Origin: Fusobacterium ulcerans ATCC 49185
GTDB lineage: Bacteria > Fusobacteriota > Fusobacteriia > Fusobacteriales > Fusobacteriaceae
DNA: 64,000 nt
Reading direction: 5' to 3'
Assembly (NCBI RefSeq): GCF_900683735.1
Contig: NZ_LR215979.1
Coordinates: forward strand, 1,860,001 to 1,924,000
The position numbers and the translations under genes were made by a program. This document shows positions 25,554 to 34,324 of the stretch, piece by piece (the stretch's first letter is position 1; each line of letters opens with the position of its first letter). The notes beneath the pieces are model-generated. The model searched no databases and had not been told where the DNA came from. It saw only the letters and a list, made by a program, of their open reading frames with translations.

Positions 25554-27626
25554 TTATTTTTGACCTGGATATTTTATTCTTACATGATGTATACTTACAA
25601 GAGATTTTATAAATGTCTGTATAATTATTTCTATCTCTTTAAATGTTAAATCTGCTTCTGAAAGCTGATTATCTTCTATTTTACTATTTATTATTTTTCT
25701 AATCATTTCTTCCATAGCTCTTGGTGTTTTATCATCTATTGATCTCACAGCTGCTTCTATAGAGTCTGCCAGCATAATGATAGCTGATTCTTTAGTTCTT
25801 GGTTTAGGTCCACTATATCTAAATTCCTCTTTAGTTACGCTTGGATCCAAACTTTTTGCTTTATTATAAAAATATGCAAGAAATGTAGTTCCCTGATGTT
25901 CATACATTATATCCCTTATTTCTTTAGGTATCTGATATTGTTTTGCCATTTCTGCTCCATCTTTTGTATGAGATGTTATTATCAGATTACTCATAAATGG
26001 TGATACTTTATTATGAGGGTTTTCTCCATTCTGTTGATTTTCTACATAGAATTTTGGTCTTTTACACTTACCTATGTCATGATAATATGAAGCTACTCTG
26101 GTAAAAATTGCATTTGCTCCAACTGCTGTTGCTGCATTTTCAGACAAAGTTGCCACCATCATTGAATGATGGAATGTTCCTGGAGCTTCCATAGACAGTT
26201 TCTTTAACAATGGATGTGACAAATCTCCCAGCTCTAATAATTTAAAAAGAGTAAGTATATTAAATGTCTTTTCAAAATAAGGCAAAAGAGCTATTGTTAT
26301 CATTCCTGAAATTAATCCTGACAGTACCATTTCTCCTGATTTTAGAGCAGCTCCAAATGTTTCCACCTGTGAGAATGCACTAAGAAGGAAGAACAAAGCT
26401 ATTTTTAACACTGAAAGCTGAATCCCTACTGCTATTAGTCCTGCTCTTGTATTCACTTTCTTTACCAGATATGCTCCAAAAGACAAAGAAGCCACATATA
26501 CCACAAGGAATATGAGATCATAGTCAATAATTGGTAGTAAGAACAGCATCATAAATGAAAACATCAATGTTGCATATCTTGAATTTGTCAGCAAGATTAA
26601 TAAAAATAGTGCTGTATCAACAGGTACCAGATAAATCAAATCATTATTTATAAATCTGAATACCAAGAAAACTGCTGTTATTATCAAGAAAACACTTCTA
26701 TAGTAATTTTTATTCAATATCTCTTTTTTATGTTTATTAAATATTACTGTATAAAACAGTGTAGATATTATAGAGAGATAAGTAAGGTTTGCAAGTATTA
26801 TAACTGTACTCTTCTTATAAGAATAAACACCACATGCTTCTAAAATCTTTATTCTTCTCTCATTAAGAATTTCACCTTTTTTACCTACCAAAGTTCCTGC
26901 TTTGATCTCTATATACTGATCATTTATCTGAGATACTTTCTCTTGAAGTGATCTTTTAGTTTTATCTTCATCATAGATAAAATTAGGTGTTGCAAATGTT
27001 TCAACTACCTGTTTTTTTAGTTCTGGCAGTTTTTTCACTCTTTCATCATAAGGAGGATTATACTTAATAATTGATTTTTCCTGTACAATTCCATTCTCAT
27101 AAAGTCCTTCAAGAAAACTTCTTGTTTCCTTCTGTAATTTTTTTATATCATTTACATTTAAACGAAGTATTTCTTGTATCATATTTTCAGATATTTTTCT
27201 TCCAGTATTTTTTTCCAGACTTTTAAAATCTACCTCATTATGATCTTTTTCCTTCATTGAGTATATATCATTAAAAAAATCATCAAAAGTTTCAAGATAT
27301 ATTCTTCCTGCATCTGCTGAATAAATATATTCTTTTCCTGCTTTCAGTATCATCTCTTCCACTATTTTTTCTTTAGCAGTTTGATCCCTAAAAACTATAG
27401 TTTTAGGAGCATATATATCTGAAATTACCACATCTCCTACTTTATAGTTATTATTACGTGACAATAAAGATATCTTTGAACTAAAAGCAAGAACAAACAT
27501 TATAAGAGTAAGATACAGAATCTTTTCTCTTAAACTGTATGAACTTGAATATATTTCTGCGTCATTTCTATCGCTCCTCTTTATTTCAAACATAAATTTC
27601 AAGCCAAATAAATTAAATTTTTTCAT
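25554..27626 (-). CDS. pgpH: Cyclic-di-AMP phosphodiesterase of the PgpH type (7TMR-HD)
   Basis: 690 residues: TM helix at about 30-50, a large extracytoplasmic 7TMR-HDED domain to about residue 285, seven or so membrane helices at about 285-480, then an HD domain with SMEAPGTFHHSMMVATLSE, SYYHDIGKCKRPKFY and a later DSIEAAVRS. PgpH-family proteins hydrolyse cyclic-di-AMP and so affect osmotic and cell-wall balance. The start is the ATG at 27626 behind AAAGGTGG, overlapping the end of the helicase gene by 14 bp. Family assignment is firm; the second messenger is inferred from characterised relatives. Confidence 0.9.
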   Translation of the reverse strand: MKKFNLFGLKFMFEIKRSDRNDAEIYSSSYSLREKILYLTLIMFVLAFSSKISLLSRNNNYKVGDVVISDIYAPKTIVFRDQTAKEKIVEEMILKAGKEYIYSADAGRIYLETFDDFFNDIYSMKEKDHNEVDFKSLEKNTGRKISENMIQEILRLNVNDIKKLQKETRSFLEGLYENGIVQEKSIIKYNPPYDERVKKLPELKKQVVETFATPNFIYDEDKTKRSLQEKVSQINDQYIEIKAGTLVGKKGEILNERRIKILEACGVYSYKKSTVIILANLTYLSIISTLFYTVIFNKHKKEILNKNYYRSVFLIITAVFLVFRFINNDLIYLVPVDTALFLLILLTNSRYATLMFSFMMLFLLPIIDYDLIFLVVYVASLSFGAYLVKKVNTRAGLIAVGIQLSVLKIALFFLLSAFSQVETFGAALKSGEMVLSGLISGMITIALLPYFEKTFNILTLFKLLELGDLSHPLLKKLSMEAPGTFHHSMMVATLSENAATAVGANAIFTRVASYYHDIGKCKRPKFYVENQQNGENPHNKVSPFMSNLIITSHTKDGAEMAKQYQIPKEIRDIMYEHQGTTFLAYFYNKAKSLDPSVTKEEFRYSGPKPRTKESAIIMLADSIEAAVRSIDDKTPRAMEEMIRKIINSKIEDNQLSEADLTFKEIEIIIQTFIKSLVSIHHVRIKYPGQK

Positions 27627-30267
27627 TGTAACCACCTTTAATGTCAGCTTCCATATCTTTTAATATAGCTGATTTCCCAACAACTTTAATGTTTCTAGTT
27701 GGAATAGACTCCATAAAATATTTCCCATACCTTTTATTAATAACTCTGTTATCCAATATAGTGACAGTTCCATAGTCTGTCTTACTTCTTATTAATCTTC
27801 CTATTCCCTGTTTGAACTTTATTACAGCCTCTGGAATTTGATATTCTATAAAAGAATTTTTCCCTTGAGCTGTTATATTTTCTATTATAGCTTCAGTTAC
27901 AGGATCACTAGGAACTTTAAAAGGAAGTTTTACTATTATTACTGAACTTAATTGCTTTCCTTTGATATCTACCCCTTCCCAAAAAGAATCAGTTCCAAAA
28001 AGAACAGGATTTCGCCCATTCACATACATATTTACTAAATGAGTTCTTGGTGCCATCCCATGTATAAATAATTCTATTCCATTAGCTTCCAAATCCTCTC
28101 TCAATAAATAATAAACATAATTCAATGCTGAATATGAAGTAAATAAAACAAAAGTTTTTCCTTTAGACTTTATTAATAAAGCTTTTAAAAACTCTGAAAT
28201 TTCATCTACAAAGTCTCTATCAGATGGATTAGGAATATCATCTGGTATATATACCTTCATTTGCTTGTCATAATCAAATGGAGAATGTATTACTTTATCC
28301 AGAGTATCTTCTTCTAAACCTATTGATTCCTTAAAATAAGAAAAATCGCTTCCAATAGCAATAGTAGCAGATGTAAATATTATCTGCTTTAAATTGATAT
28401 ATAGATTTTTTTGAAGTTCATTATCTATTTTAAGAGGTGTAGCTACAAGCTTAGAATTACTTTTTCTGCTGTTGACTTCTATCCAGTAGATAAATTCCTC
28501 ATCATCAAAATCATTTATAAATCTAAAATTATTGAAAAAGTTTTCCAGTCTGTCTGTATACTTTATAAAATCATTTATAGTTCCCTGTTCATCTTCTTCA
28601 TCTCTTATTTCCTTTATTAAGCTTCTTACTTTTCTCATATATGAATTATATTCAGAAGTAAATTTTTCTCTAAAATCTATAAGACTACTAAGAAAAGGAG
28701 AATTTTCCATCTCTTCCTTCTTTGCTCTAAAGGTAAATGTTCCCATCTGCCCTTTTGAAAATACTTCTATTATATGGTTGAAATATTCTCTTCCCTCTAA
28801 AAACAGAGATTTATGTTTTATTTTTATATCTTTAATTTCTTTTTCCAGAATACTTCTGCTGTCTAGAGAGGTGCTCTTTATATAATTTAATAATATATCC
28901 AGACTTCCTGTATTTTTTTTCTTTCCTTCTGTTGCAAATATCTGATTCATTATTTTTGTAAAACTATATTTTGATGCCTCATAAGAAAAATAATCTCTTG
29001 CTACTTTTTCTATATTATGAGCCTCATCAAATACTACCAATCCATATTCTGGAAGTATTGAGTATTCAGTATTAAATCCTATCTCTTTTCTAATAGCTAA
29101 ATCTGAAAAATACATATGATGATTTGTTATAAGTATATCTGCATTTTTCTTCTCTTCACGAGATTTTAAGAAAAAACACTCTCCTTTATATGGACACTTT
29201 GCTCCTGCACAAATATCTGTTTCACTTTGAAATAGTTCCCATACACTATTATCCACCTCAAAAGGAAGCTCTGATTTGTCCCCCTTTTCGGTTTTCTTTC
29301 CCCAGCTTATTATTTCTTTAAACTGAGTCTTTTGTGAATTTGAAAACTCTTCAAAATTTACATTCTCTCCTAAAGCCAGATTAAAATATTTTCTATTACA
29401 AAGATAGTTCCCTCTTCCTTTTACAAGGATATATCTAAAATCTCCTTGTACTACTTTTTTAGCTATGGGGATATCTTTATTTAAAAGCTGTTCTTGAAGA
29501 TTTATTGTATTAGTTGATATCACTACTCTCTTCTTATTCTTTATGGCCCATTCTACACTGGGAATAAGATAAGCTAAAGTTTTTCCAGTTCCAGTTCCAG
29601 CTTCCACTATTACTTTCTTCTCATTATTTAAACCAGCCTCTATATGTTTAGCCATATGCAGCTGTTCATCTCTATATTCAAAACCTTTGAAAGTTTGAGA
29701 TAACAGTCCTGTTTTTTCAAAATATGGCTCTATATCTATTTTTACATTACTGTCAGAAAAAAGTTCTACAATTATATAGATATCTGTAAGCCCATTATTT
29801 ACTATATATGATGCTCCTGCCATTCTGTTGGAATACATAGAAGCAATTTCCACATCTGCATCAGATGGGTATAAAAAACCAGAGGGGTGATTATGAATTA
29901 AAACCTCTCCTTTTTTCATAGCTTTGATTATAGCTGGTACAGAATATTTATTTCCCCTTGCAAGTACTTCTACTTCTGTGACTATTCCATTTTCATCTGG
30001 AATACCTCTAAAAAATACCTCATTTCCTCCAGCTTCTTCTATTTCTAGTTTCATTATTTCTCTCACACTTAGAGATATTTTCTCATTTATATCCATCAAT
30101 TTTCCTTTCATCACTAAACTATATATAGACAATTTCCCCTTATATATAATACCTCTTTTTCTCAAAAATATAAACCCTTTTTTTCTTCCCCTTGCAATAT
30201 ATCTCTTCAATATATCTTCTTGAAGTTCTTTTGATGGAAAAAATCCATTTTTAATTTCCTTTGCCAT
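27613..30267 (-). CDS. DinG-type ATP-dependent helicase with an N-terminal JAMM (RadC/MPN-like) domain
   Basis: 884 residues from an ATG at 30267; a start at 30096, with AAAGGAAAATTG before it, is equally plausible because the first domain begins there. Residues about 65-180 hold HNHPSGFLYPSDAD, the HxH-x7-S-x2-D zinc motif of JAMM proteins and similar to RadC. Then comes an XPD/DinG helicase: Walker A EAGTGTGKT, iron-sulfur cysteines (C near GRGNYLCNRK, then CAGAKCPYKGEC), DEAH box VVFDEAHN and a C-terminal GIGRLIRSKTDYGT. A canonical DinG lacks the JAMM part. It is probably a DNA repair or R-loop/branch-processing helicase. First gene of the pgpH-ybeY operon; a TATAAT lies at 30293-30298. 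Confidence 0.87.
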   Translation of the reverse strand: MAKEIKNGFFPSKELQEDILKRYIARGRKKGFIFLRKRGIIYKGKLSIYSLVMKGKLMDINEKISLSVREIMKLEIEEAGGNEVFFRGIPDENGIVTEVEVLARGNKYSVPAIIKAMKKGEVLIHNHPSGFLYPSDADVEIASMYSNRMAGASYIVNNGLTDIYIIVELFSDSNVKIDIEPYFEKTGLLSQTFKGFEYRDEQLHMAKHIEAGLNNEKKVIVEAGTGTGKTLAYLIPSVEWAIKNKKRVVISTNTINLQEQLLNKDIPIAKKVVQGDFRYILVKGRGNYLCNRKYFNLALGENVNFEEFSNSQKTQFKEIISWGKKTEKGDKSELPFEVDNSVWELFQSETDICAGAKCPYKGECFFLKSREEKKNADILITNHHMYFSDLAIRKEIGFNTEYSILPEYGLVVFDEAHNIEKVARDYFSYEASKYSFTKIMNQIFATEGKKKNTGSLDILLNYIKSTSLDSRSILEKEIKDIKIKHKSLFLEGREYFNHIIEVFSKGQMGTFTFRAKKEEMENSPFLSSLIDFREKFTSEYNSYMRKVRSLIKEIRDEEDEQGTINDFIKYTDRLENFFNNFRFINDFDDEEFIYWIEVNSRKSNSKLVATPLKIDNELQKNLYINLKQIIFTSATIAIGSDFSYFKESIGLEEDTLDKVIHSPFDYDKQMKVYIPDDIPNPSDRDFVDEISEFLKALLIKSKGKTFVLFTSYSALNYVYYLLREDLEANGIELFIHGMAPRTHLVNMYVNGRNPVLFGTDSFWEGVDIKGKQLSSVIIVKLPFKVPSDPVTEAIIENITAQGKNSFIEYQIPEAVIKFKQGIGRLIRSKTDYGTVTILDNRVINKRYGKYFMESIPTRNIKVVGKSAILKDMEADIKGGYNEKI

Positions 30268-30475
30268 CTTCTTATTGTATTTAATTAACAATATTATACA
30301 AATATATTGTAATAAATCTATGTATATTTTTTATTCTTCTTCAAAAAATTCAAAAGAATATTTAAAATATTTTTTATCAAAAATAAAATACTTGATAAAT
30401 TTATTTTTATATTTTTAAGAAGTATTTAGAGGAATATTTTCTCTTTTATTATACCAATTATCTCTAAATTTCTAA

Positions 30476-30504
30476 TTGACAGAAGATGCTTTATGAAGTA
30501 TATA
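30476..30504 (+). promoter_or_regulatory. Promoter of the small gene at 30528
   Basis: TTGACA - 17 bp - TATATA. The in-frame ATG at 30486 falls inside this promoter, which supports the later start at 30528. Confidence 0.65.
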
Positions 30505-30527
30505 AAATAATAACAGGAGGTGGTGTT

Positions 30528-30908
30528 ATGGCTATGACAAAAGAATTTGAAGTGAGATTTACGGATTGGCAGGAAAAAGATTACTATACTATCAAGATAG
30601 AGCAAAAATCTATGTACAGATGGAAATTATCCTCTAATATCTGGGGAGAAGAACTCATTAATGTAGATTATCACTCTCCTGACTATTCAGCAAAGGAAAT
30701 AAAAGATAAATTAACAGAAACATTTTTCAACTTTGATTTAAAAGATTATCATATTCACTGGGCAGATACAGCTGGTTTTGTTTTGTTCCACTTGATTGCA
30801 CTATCTGAAGAAAGACTTACATTAGATGTTGTAAAAAATAAATTTGATAAATGGAGCAAAGTAATTCTTGCATATAATAAGATAATTAAACAAGAAGCAA
30901 TCTATTAA
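30528..30908 (+). CDS. Uncharacterised protein of 126 residues
   Basis: Starts at an ATG with a strong GGAGGTGGTG site and has its own promoter and terminator. The product (MAMTKEFEVRFTDWQEK...) has no signal peptide or membrane helix. It is rich in aromatic residues, with WKLSSNIWGEE in the middle and a helical C-terminus. I do not recognise the family. Its codon use and expression signals look like those of a normal resident gene. Confidence 0.75.
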   Translation: MAMTKEFEVRFTDWQEKDYYTIKIEQKSMYRWKLSSNIWGEELINVDYHSPDYSAKEIKDKLTETFFNFDLKDYHIHWADTAGFVLFHLIALSEERLTLDVVKNKFDKWSKVILAYNKIIKQEAIY

Positions 30909-30913
30909 AAAAA

Positions 30914-30940
30914 GAGGGCAGATCGATTTCTGCCTTCTTT
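30914..30940 (+). terminator. Terminator of the gene at 30528
   Basis: GAGGGCAGA pairs with TCTGCCTTC over 9 positions with one G-T pair, followed by TTTCATTTTTTC, just after the stop. Confidence 0.75.
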
Positions 30941-31259
30941 CATTTTTTCTTTAAAATTTGTATTCTGATTAAAAAAACTTGACTATTCAGTAAAGTTTTT
31001 TTCTTAAAACAAACGAAGAACTATCGTAATTCCCAGGTTTTATTATTCTTTTTACAAGGTTATTCCCTTATATTGTGTGATATTATATCATATTTTTTTG
31101 CTGCCAAATTTTATATTTAAAGCTTATAACACACCATACTGATACTTCCTAACTTCTTAGAAATTTTTTAAACATCTATTCTGCAAATAAAACTAAATAT
31201 TTTTTAAGTTTATATCAATAATTTTTGATGATTTTAAAACAAAATATAAAAATAATATT
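30941..31259. other. Intergenic region with one extra hairpin
   Basis: About 320 bp without a gene. It holds a stem AAAAAAACTT/AAGTTTTTTT at 30971-31002 that could act as a terminator in either direction. The rest is A+T-rich with no feature I can support. Confidence 0.45.
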
Positions 31260-31288
31260 TTGATATTGCTCCAATGCGATAGTACAAT
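31260..31288 (+). promoter_or_regulatory. Promoter of the TOPRIM gene
   Basis: TTGATA - 17 bp - TACAAT, giving a start near 31295 and a leader of about 35 nt before the ATG at 31329. Confidence 0.55.
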
Positions 31289-31328
31289 TAAAATAGATTT
31301 TTATATAATAAAAGCTGGAGGTTTAATA

Positions 31329-32822
31329 ATGAAAAATTACAATTTATATCCAAAAGATATAAGAATGGAATATATTAGCTTAAAGGAAGCAATAAATTGG
31401 ATAAATAACTTGAAAGGTAAATGGGTATATATCAAATTTCATAATACATGTTTTTTTAAAAATAATAACTATATTTCAAGTGTTTATACAAAATTTAAAG
31501 TATCATTTGTTCAGAGTGATGATAGTAGTATTTTTATATATGGAAGATATGATGAAGATAAATTAGTATTATCAAATGAAGAAATTATTCAAACAGAAAG
31601 TACCATTGATGAAGATGAAATAAAACTCTTATTAAAAAGACCTGAAGGAGATATAGAGATTTTTTTAAAGCTTTTTTCACCAAATATTGATGACAGATTT
31701 TTAGAGTTAAAAAACAATAATAAAAATTTAATCATAACAGAAGGAAAAACTGATTGGAAATATCTGAAAAATGCATTAAATACATTTCAAGAAAAAGGAC
31801 AATATAGAAATTTGAAAATAGATTTTTTTGAATACGAAGAATTGAATATGGGAAATAAAACCTTAGAAAAACTTTGTAATAGTGTATCAATTTTTGATAA
31901 TGAAGCTTTGAAAATATTTTTATTTGATTCTGATGATGAAAGCATAAATAAAAATTATATAAATAAAAAATATATTAATCATGGAAATAGTGTTTTCTCC
32001 ATGATACTTCCTGTTCCAGATCATAGAAAAAATACTCCTTTAATCAGTACAGAAAATTTATATTTAGATGAAGATATAAAAAAAGAAGATGGTGATGGTA
32101 GGAGATTATATTTAGCTAATGAATTTGATATGAAAACTGGGCAACATAAAATTATACAAAATATATATCATCCAATTTCAAGCAATATAGAATCTAACTA
32201 TATTATTGATAATAAAGTTTTTATTATTAATACAGATATTGAAAATAAATCAGAAATTATGCAAAAGAAGAATGGAAATAATTTAGCATTATCTAAAAAT
32301 CAATTTTCTAACTATATCTTAGAAAAAACTCCCCCATTTGATAGCATGAATATTGATTCATTTAAAATAGTTTTTGACATTATTACAGACATATATACTG
32401 AATATGAATATGATAGAAACTCAAATACTTCTAAGAATTTTACTGAAATATCCAAAGGAATTAAATTAAATATACACGAAAATGGGTTTCAAGACTTATA
32501 CTTATACATTTCTCTAACAAAAGAATATGCATTAAAATTTAAAATGACTCAATTTATATTTTGGGAATTATCCTTATCACAATGTAAAAAAAATATAATT
32601 CTATCTGTTTTTGACAAAAATAAAGAGCTTTTATTTTGCATGCCAATAAAATTAAATGAGCAAATAATTAATTTTCTATATAAAAAATTAAAAAATAATT
32701 CAAATAGGATCTACATACATGTTTGTGATGAGCAAAGAAATTTTATATCAAAAAAAGAAATCCTACACCCTGACCTTAATCATTCAATAATAGGACATAT
32801 TTTACAACAAATATATAATTAA
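31329..32822 (+). CDS. Orphan TOPRIM-domain protein of unknown function
   Basis: 497 residues from the ATG at 31329, which has GGAGG 8 nt upstream. A central TOPRIM fold is suggested by NLIITEGKTDWKYLKNAL (catalytic-type Glu138 in a strand-turn-helix) and KIFLFDSDDES (D200-x-D202 pair), followed by ENLYLDEDI. About 130 residues before and 240 after show no family that I recognise, and no ATPase motif is present, so it is not a full OLD-type nuclease. Lone TOPRIM nuclease subunits occur in anti-phage systems such as AriB of PARIS, but no ATPase partner is adjacent. The TOPRIM reading is likely; the role is unknown. Confidence 0.7.
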   Translation: MKNYNLYPKDIRMEYISLKEAINWINNLKGKWVYIKFHNTCFFKNNNYISSVYTKFKVSFVQSDDSSIFIYGRYDEDKLVLSNEEIIQTESTIDEDEIKLLLKRPEGDIEIFLKLFSPNIDDRFLELKNNNKNLIITEGKTDWKYLKNALNTFQEKGQYRNLKIDFFEYEELNMGNKTLEKLCNSVSIFDNEALKIFLFDSDDESINKNYINKKYINHGNSVFSMILPVPDHRKNTPLISTENLYLDEDIKKEDGDGRRLYLANEFDMKTGQHKIIQNIYHPISSNIESNYIIDNKVFIINTDIENKSEIMQKKNGNNLALSKNQFSNYILEKTPPFDSMNIDSFKIVFDIITDIYTEYEYDRNSNTSKNFTEISKGIKLNIHENGFQDLYLYISLTKEYALKFKMTQFIFWELSLSQCKKNIILSVFDKNKELLFCMPIKLNEQIINFLYKKLKNNSNRIYIHVCDEQRNFISKKEILHPDLNHSIIGHILQQIYN

Positions 32823-32860
32823 AAGATTTATTATTCATTCTAGAAATTTTATTACTAAAA

Positions 32861-32896
32861 AACCCATGTAATTTTATTTCTAAAGTTACATGAGTT
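32861..32896 (-). terminator. Terminator downstream of the autotransporter remnant
   Basis: AACCCATGTAA pairs with TTACATGAGTT over 11 positions with one mismatch. On the minus strand it is followed by TTTTTT. Confidence 0.65.
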
Positions 32897-32958
32897 AAAA
32901 TATATTCTATCTTACTTTGTACAATTTTTTATATTTTTTGAAATCCTTATATCTCGTT

Positions 32959-33367
32959 CTAAAACTTATACCCTAATCCAACTCCTGCTATACATTCTCC
33001 TTTAGTTCTGTTCTTGCCAGAATTATTATGAGAATCTCTTTCTACTGAGTAAGTTCCTTTTATATCAAATAGTATTCCATTTTCTAATTCAAGAGCATAT
33101 TTAGCATTTAATTCTATGCTGTGTTCATTCTTATGAGCTACTAAGATGTCAAAGTCGTTTCCACCTTTAAATCTTCCTGTAATATATTCTTCATCTGCTC
33201 CATCTAATATTTCTGCTCTGTCTAATATTTTTGTATAGTGTACTCTTACCTTTTTCATGAGGTATTACTTTTTTAAGGTCTACTCCTGTTTTTCCTGCTA
33301 CATAATCAAATGACTTAGAATCTGTTTCTATTGCTAGAGTTTTACTTCCTTCATCTGCTCCATCTTC
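32959..33367 (-). pseudogene. Autotransporter beta-barrel C-terminus, truncated and frameshifted
   Basis: The last 99 residues are open (ending CIAGVGLGYKF, an outer-membrane barrel terminus with a final Phe). Upstream in another frame is a further barrel segment (SKSFDYVAGKTGVDLKKVIP, then HEKG). The two join if one A is removed from the run GAAAAAGG near 33250, giving HEKVRVHYTKIL. No passenger and no signal peptide remain. The remnant begins directly after, and in frame with, the stop codon of the small gene at 33368, so this looks like a deletion or recombination junction. Confidence 0.75.
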
Positions 33368-33568
33368 TTATAAAACTCCAATTGATTCAAGTTTTATTTC
33401 GATATATTTTTTTAAATCTTCATAGTATTCATCTCTTACACTTTCATCTAAAAGTATCTTTTTTATTTCCTCAAGCTCCACCAATTTTTCTTTTCCTGAT
33501 TTATGGAAATCTAAATAAATCTCATCTATTCTCTTTTTTAAATCTTTAAAATATTTCTCTCTAGTCAT
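33368..33568 (-). CDS. Uncharacterised protein of 66 residues
   Basis: Starts MTREKYFKDLKKRIDEIY at the ATG at 33568, with AAGGAG 8 nt upstream; the nearer in-frame ATG at 33574 is too close to that site. It is charged and helical, without a signal peptide. It has a good promoter at 33604-33632. The frame ends in a TAA whose in-frame continuation is autotransporter barrel sequence, so its C-terminus may be truncated. Family not recognised. Confidence 0.6.
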   Translation of the reverse strand: MTREKYFKDLKKRIDEIYLDFHKSGKEKLVELEEIKKILLDESVRDEYYEDLKKYIEIKLESIGVL

Positions 33569-33603
33569 TTTCATCACTCCTTTTTAAAGACTTATATAGA
33601 AAA

Positions 33604-33632
33604 ATTATATAATTTATCCTCCAAAAAGTCAA
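33604..33632 (-). promoter_or_regulatory. Promoter of the 66-residue gene
   Basis: On the minus strand, TTGACT - 17 bp - TATAAT. Confidence 0.65.
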
Positions 33633-33646
33633 AACAATATAATCCC

Positions 33647-33675
33647 TTGTTATGTCTTCTTTTTTGTGATATTCT
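33647..33675 (+). promoter_or_regulatory. Promoter of the adenosyltransferase gene
   Basis: TTGTTA - 17 bp - TATTCT, about 50 bp before the ATG at 33724. No cobalamin riboswitch structure is evident between them. Confidence 0.4.
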
Positions 33676-33723
33676 TTAAATATGCAGATTTTCTATATAG
33701 CTTTTTCCAAAGGAGGAATTATT

Positions 33724-34242
33724 ATGAAAAGATACACTCAAATATATACAGGAAACGGAAAGGGGAAAACTACTGCTGCTCTTGGTTTGGCTGTAAGAGC
33801 ACTTGGAAATGGATATCATGTCTACATAGGACAGTTTATGAAAGGACAGGAGTATGGAGAACTCAGAACATTTGCAAAATTAGACAATATCATCATAGAA
33901 CGATTTGGAACAGAAAATTGTATAATTTCTAAAGAACATGTACAACAAATAGATATAGACAAAGCTAAAGCTGGATTGAAAAGAGCTAAAGAAGCCCTTA
34001 TTTGTGGAGATTATGAACTTGTAATTTTAGATGAAATCTGTGTAGCTCATTTCTTTGGTTTAGTAAGTGAAGATGAAATATTAGCTCTTATGGAATTAAA
34101 ACCTGAAAATGTTGAGCTTGTTCTTACAGGAAGATATGCTCCACAGATAATTATAGATCGTGCTGATTTGGTTACTGAAATGAAAGAGATAAAACATTAT
34201 TATAATATAGGGATAATGGCTAGAGATGGAATAGAAAGATAA
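33724..34242 (+). CDS. cobO: Corrinoid adenosyltransferase (CobO/BtuR type)
   Basis: A 172-residue ATP-dependent enzyme that makes adenosylcobalamin from cobalamin or cobinamide. The P-loop is TGNGKGKTTAALGLAVRALG. QFMKGQEYGEL, DYELVILDEI and ELVLTGRYAP are hallmarks of the CobA/CobO/BtuR family. The start is the ATG at 33724 behind AAAGGAGG; an earlier in-frame ATG lies at the transcription start. It stands alone with its own terminator. Fusobacteria use B12 enzymes in amino-acid and diol metabolism; none is adjacent here. Confidence 0.92.
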   Translation: MKRYTQIYTGNGKGKTTAALGLAVRALGNGYHVYIGQFMKGQEYGELRTFAKLDNIIIERFGTENCIISKEHVQQIDIDKAKAGLKRAKEALICGDYELVILDEICVAHFFGLVSEDEILALMELKPENVELVLTGRYAPQIIIDRADLVTEMKEIKHYYNIGIMARDGIER

Positions 34243-34248
34243 AAAATG

Positions 34249-34271
34249 GCTGCTGATGAGCAGCTTTTTTT
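34249..34271 (+). terminator. Terminator of cobO
   Basis: GCTGCT and AGCAGC form a 6-bp stem with a 4-nt loop, followed by TTTTTTT. Confidence 0.85.
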
Positions 34272-34324
34272 ATCCCCTATGATATTATTTCCTAATTTCT
34301 TTGTTACATCCTGTTTATATATTT

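Noticed and set aside
30486-30527. Earlier ATG at 30486 for the small unknown gene
   Set aside because: It lies between the -35 and -10 boxes of the gene's own promoter and has no ribosome site.
33600-33724. Cobalamin riboswitch in front of the adenosyltransferase gene
   Set aside because: The leader is only about 50 nt, far too short for the B12 aptamer, and no B12-box-like sequence is visible.
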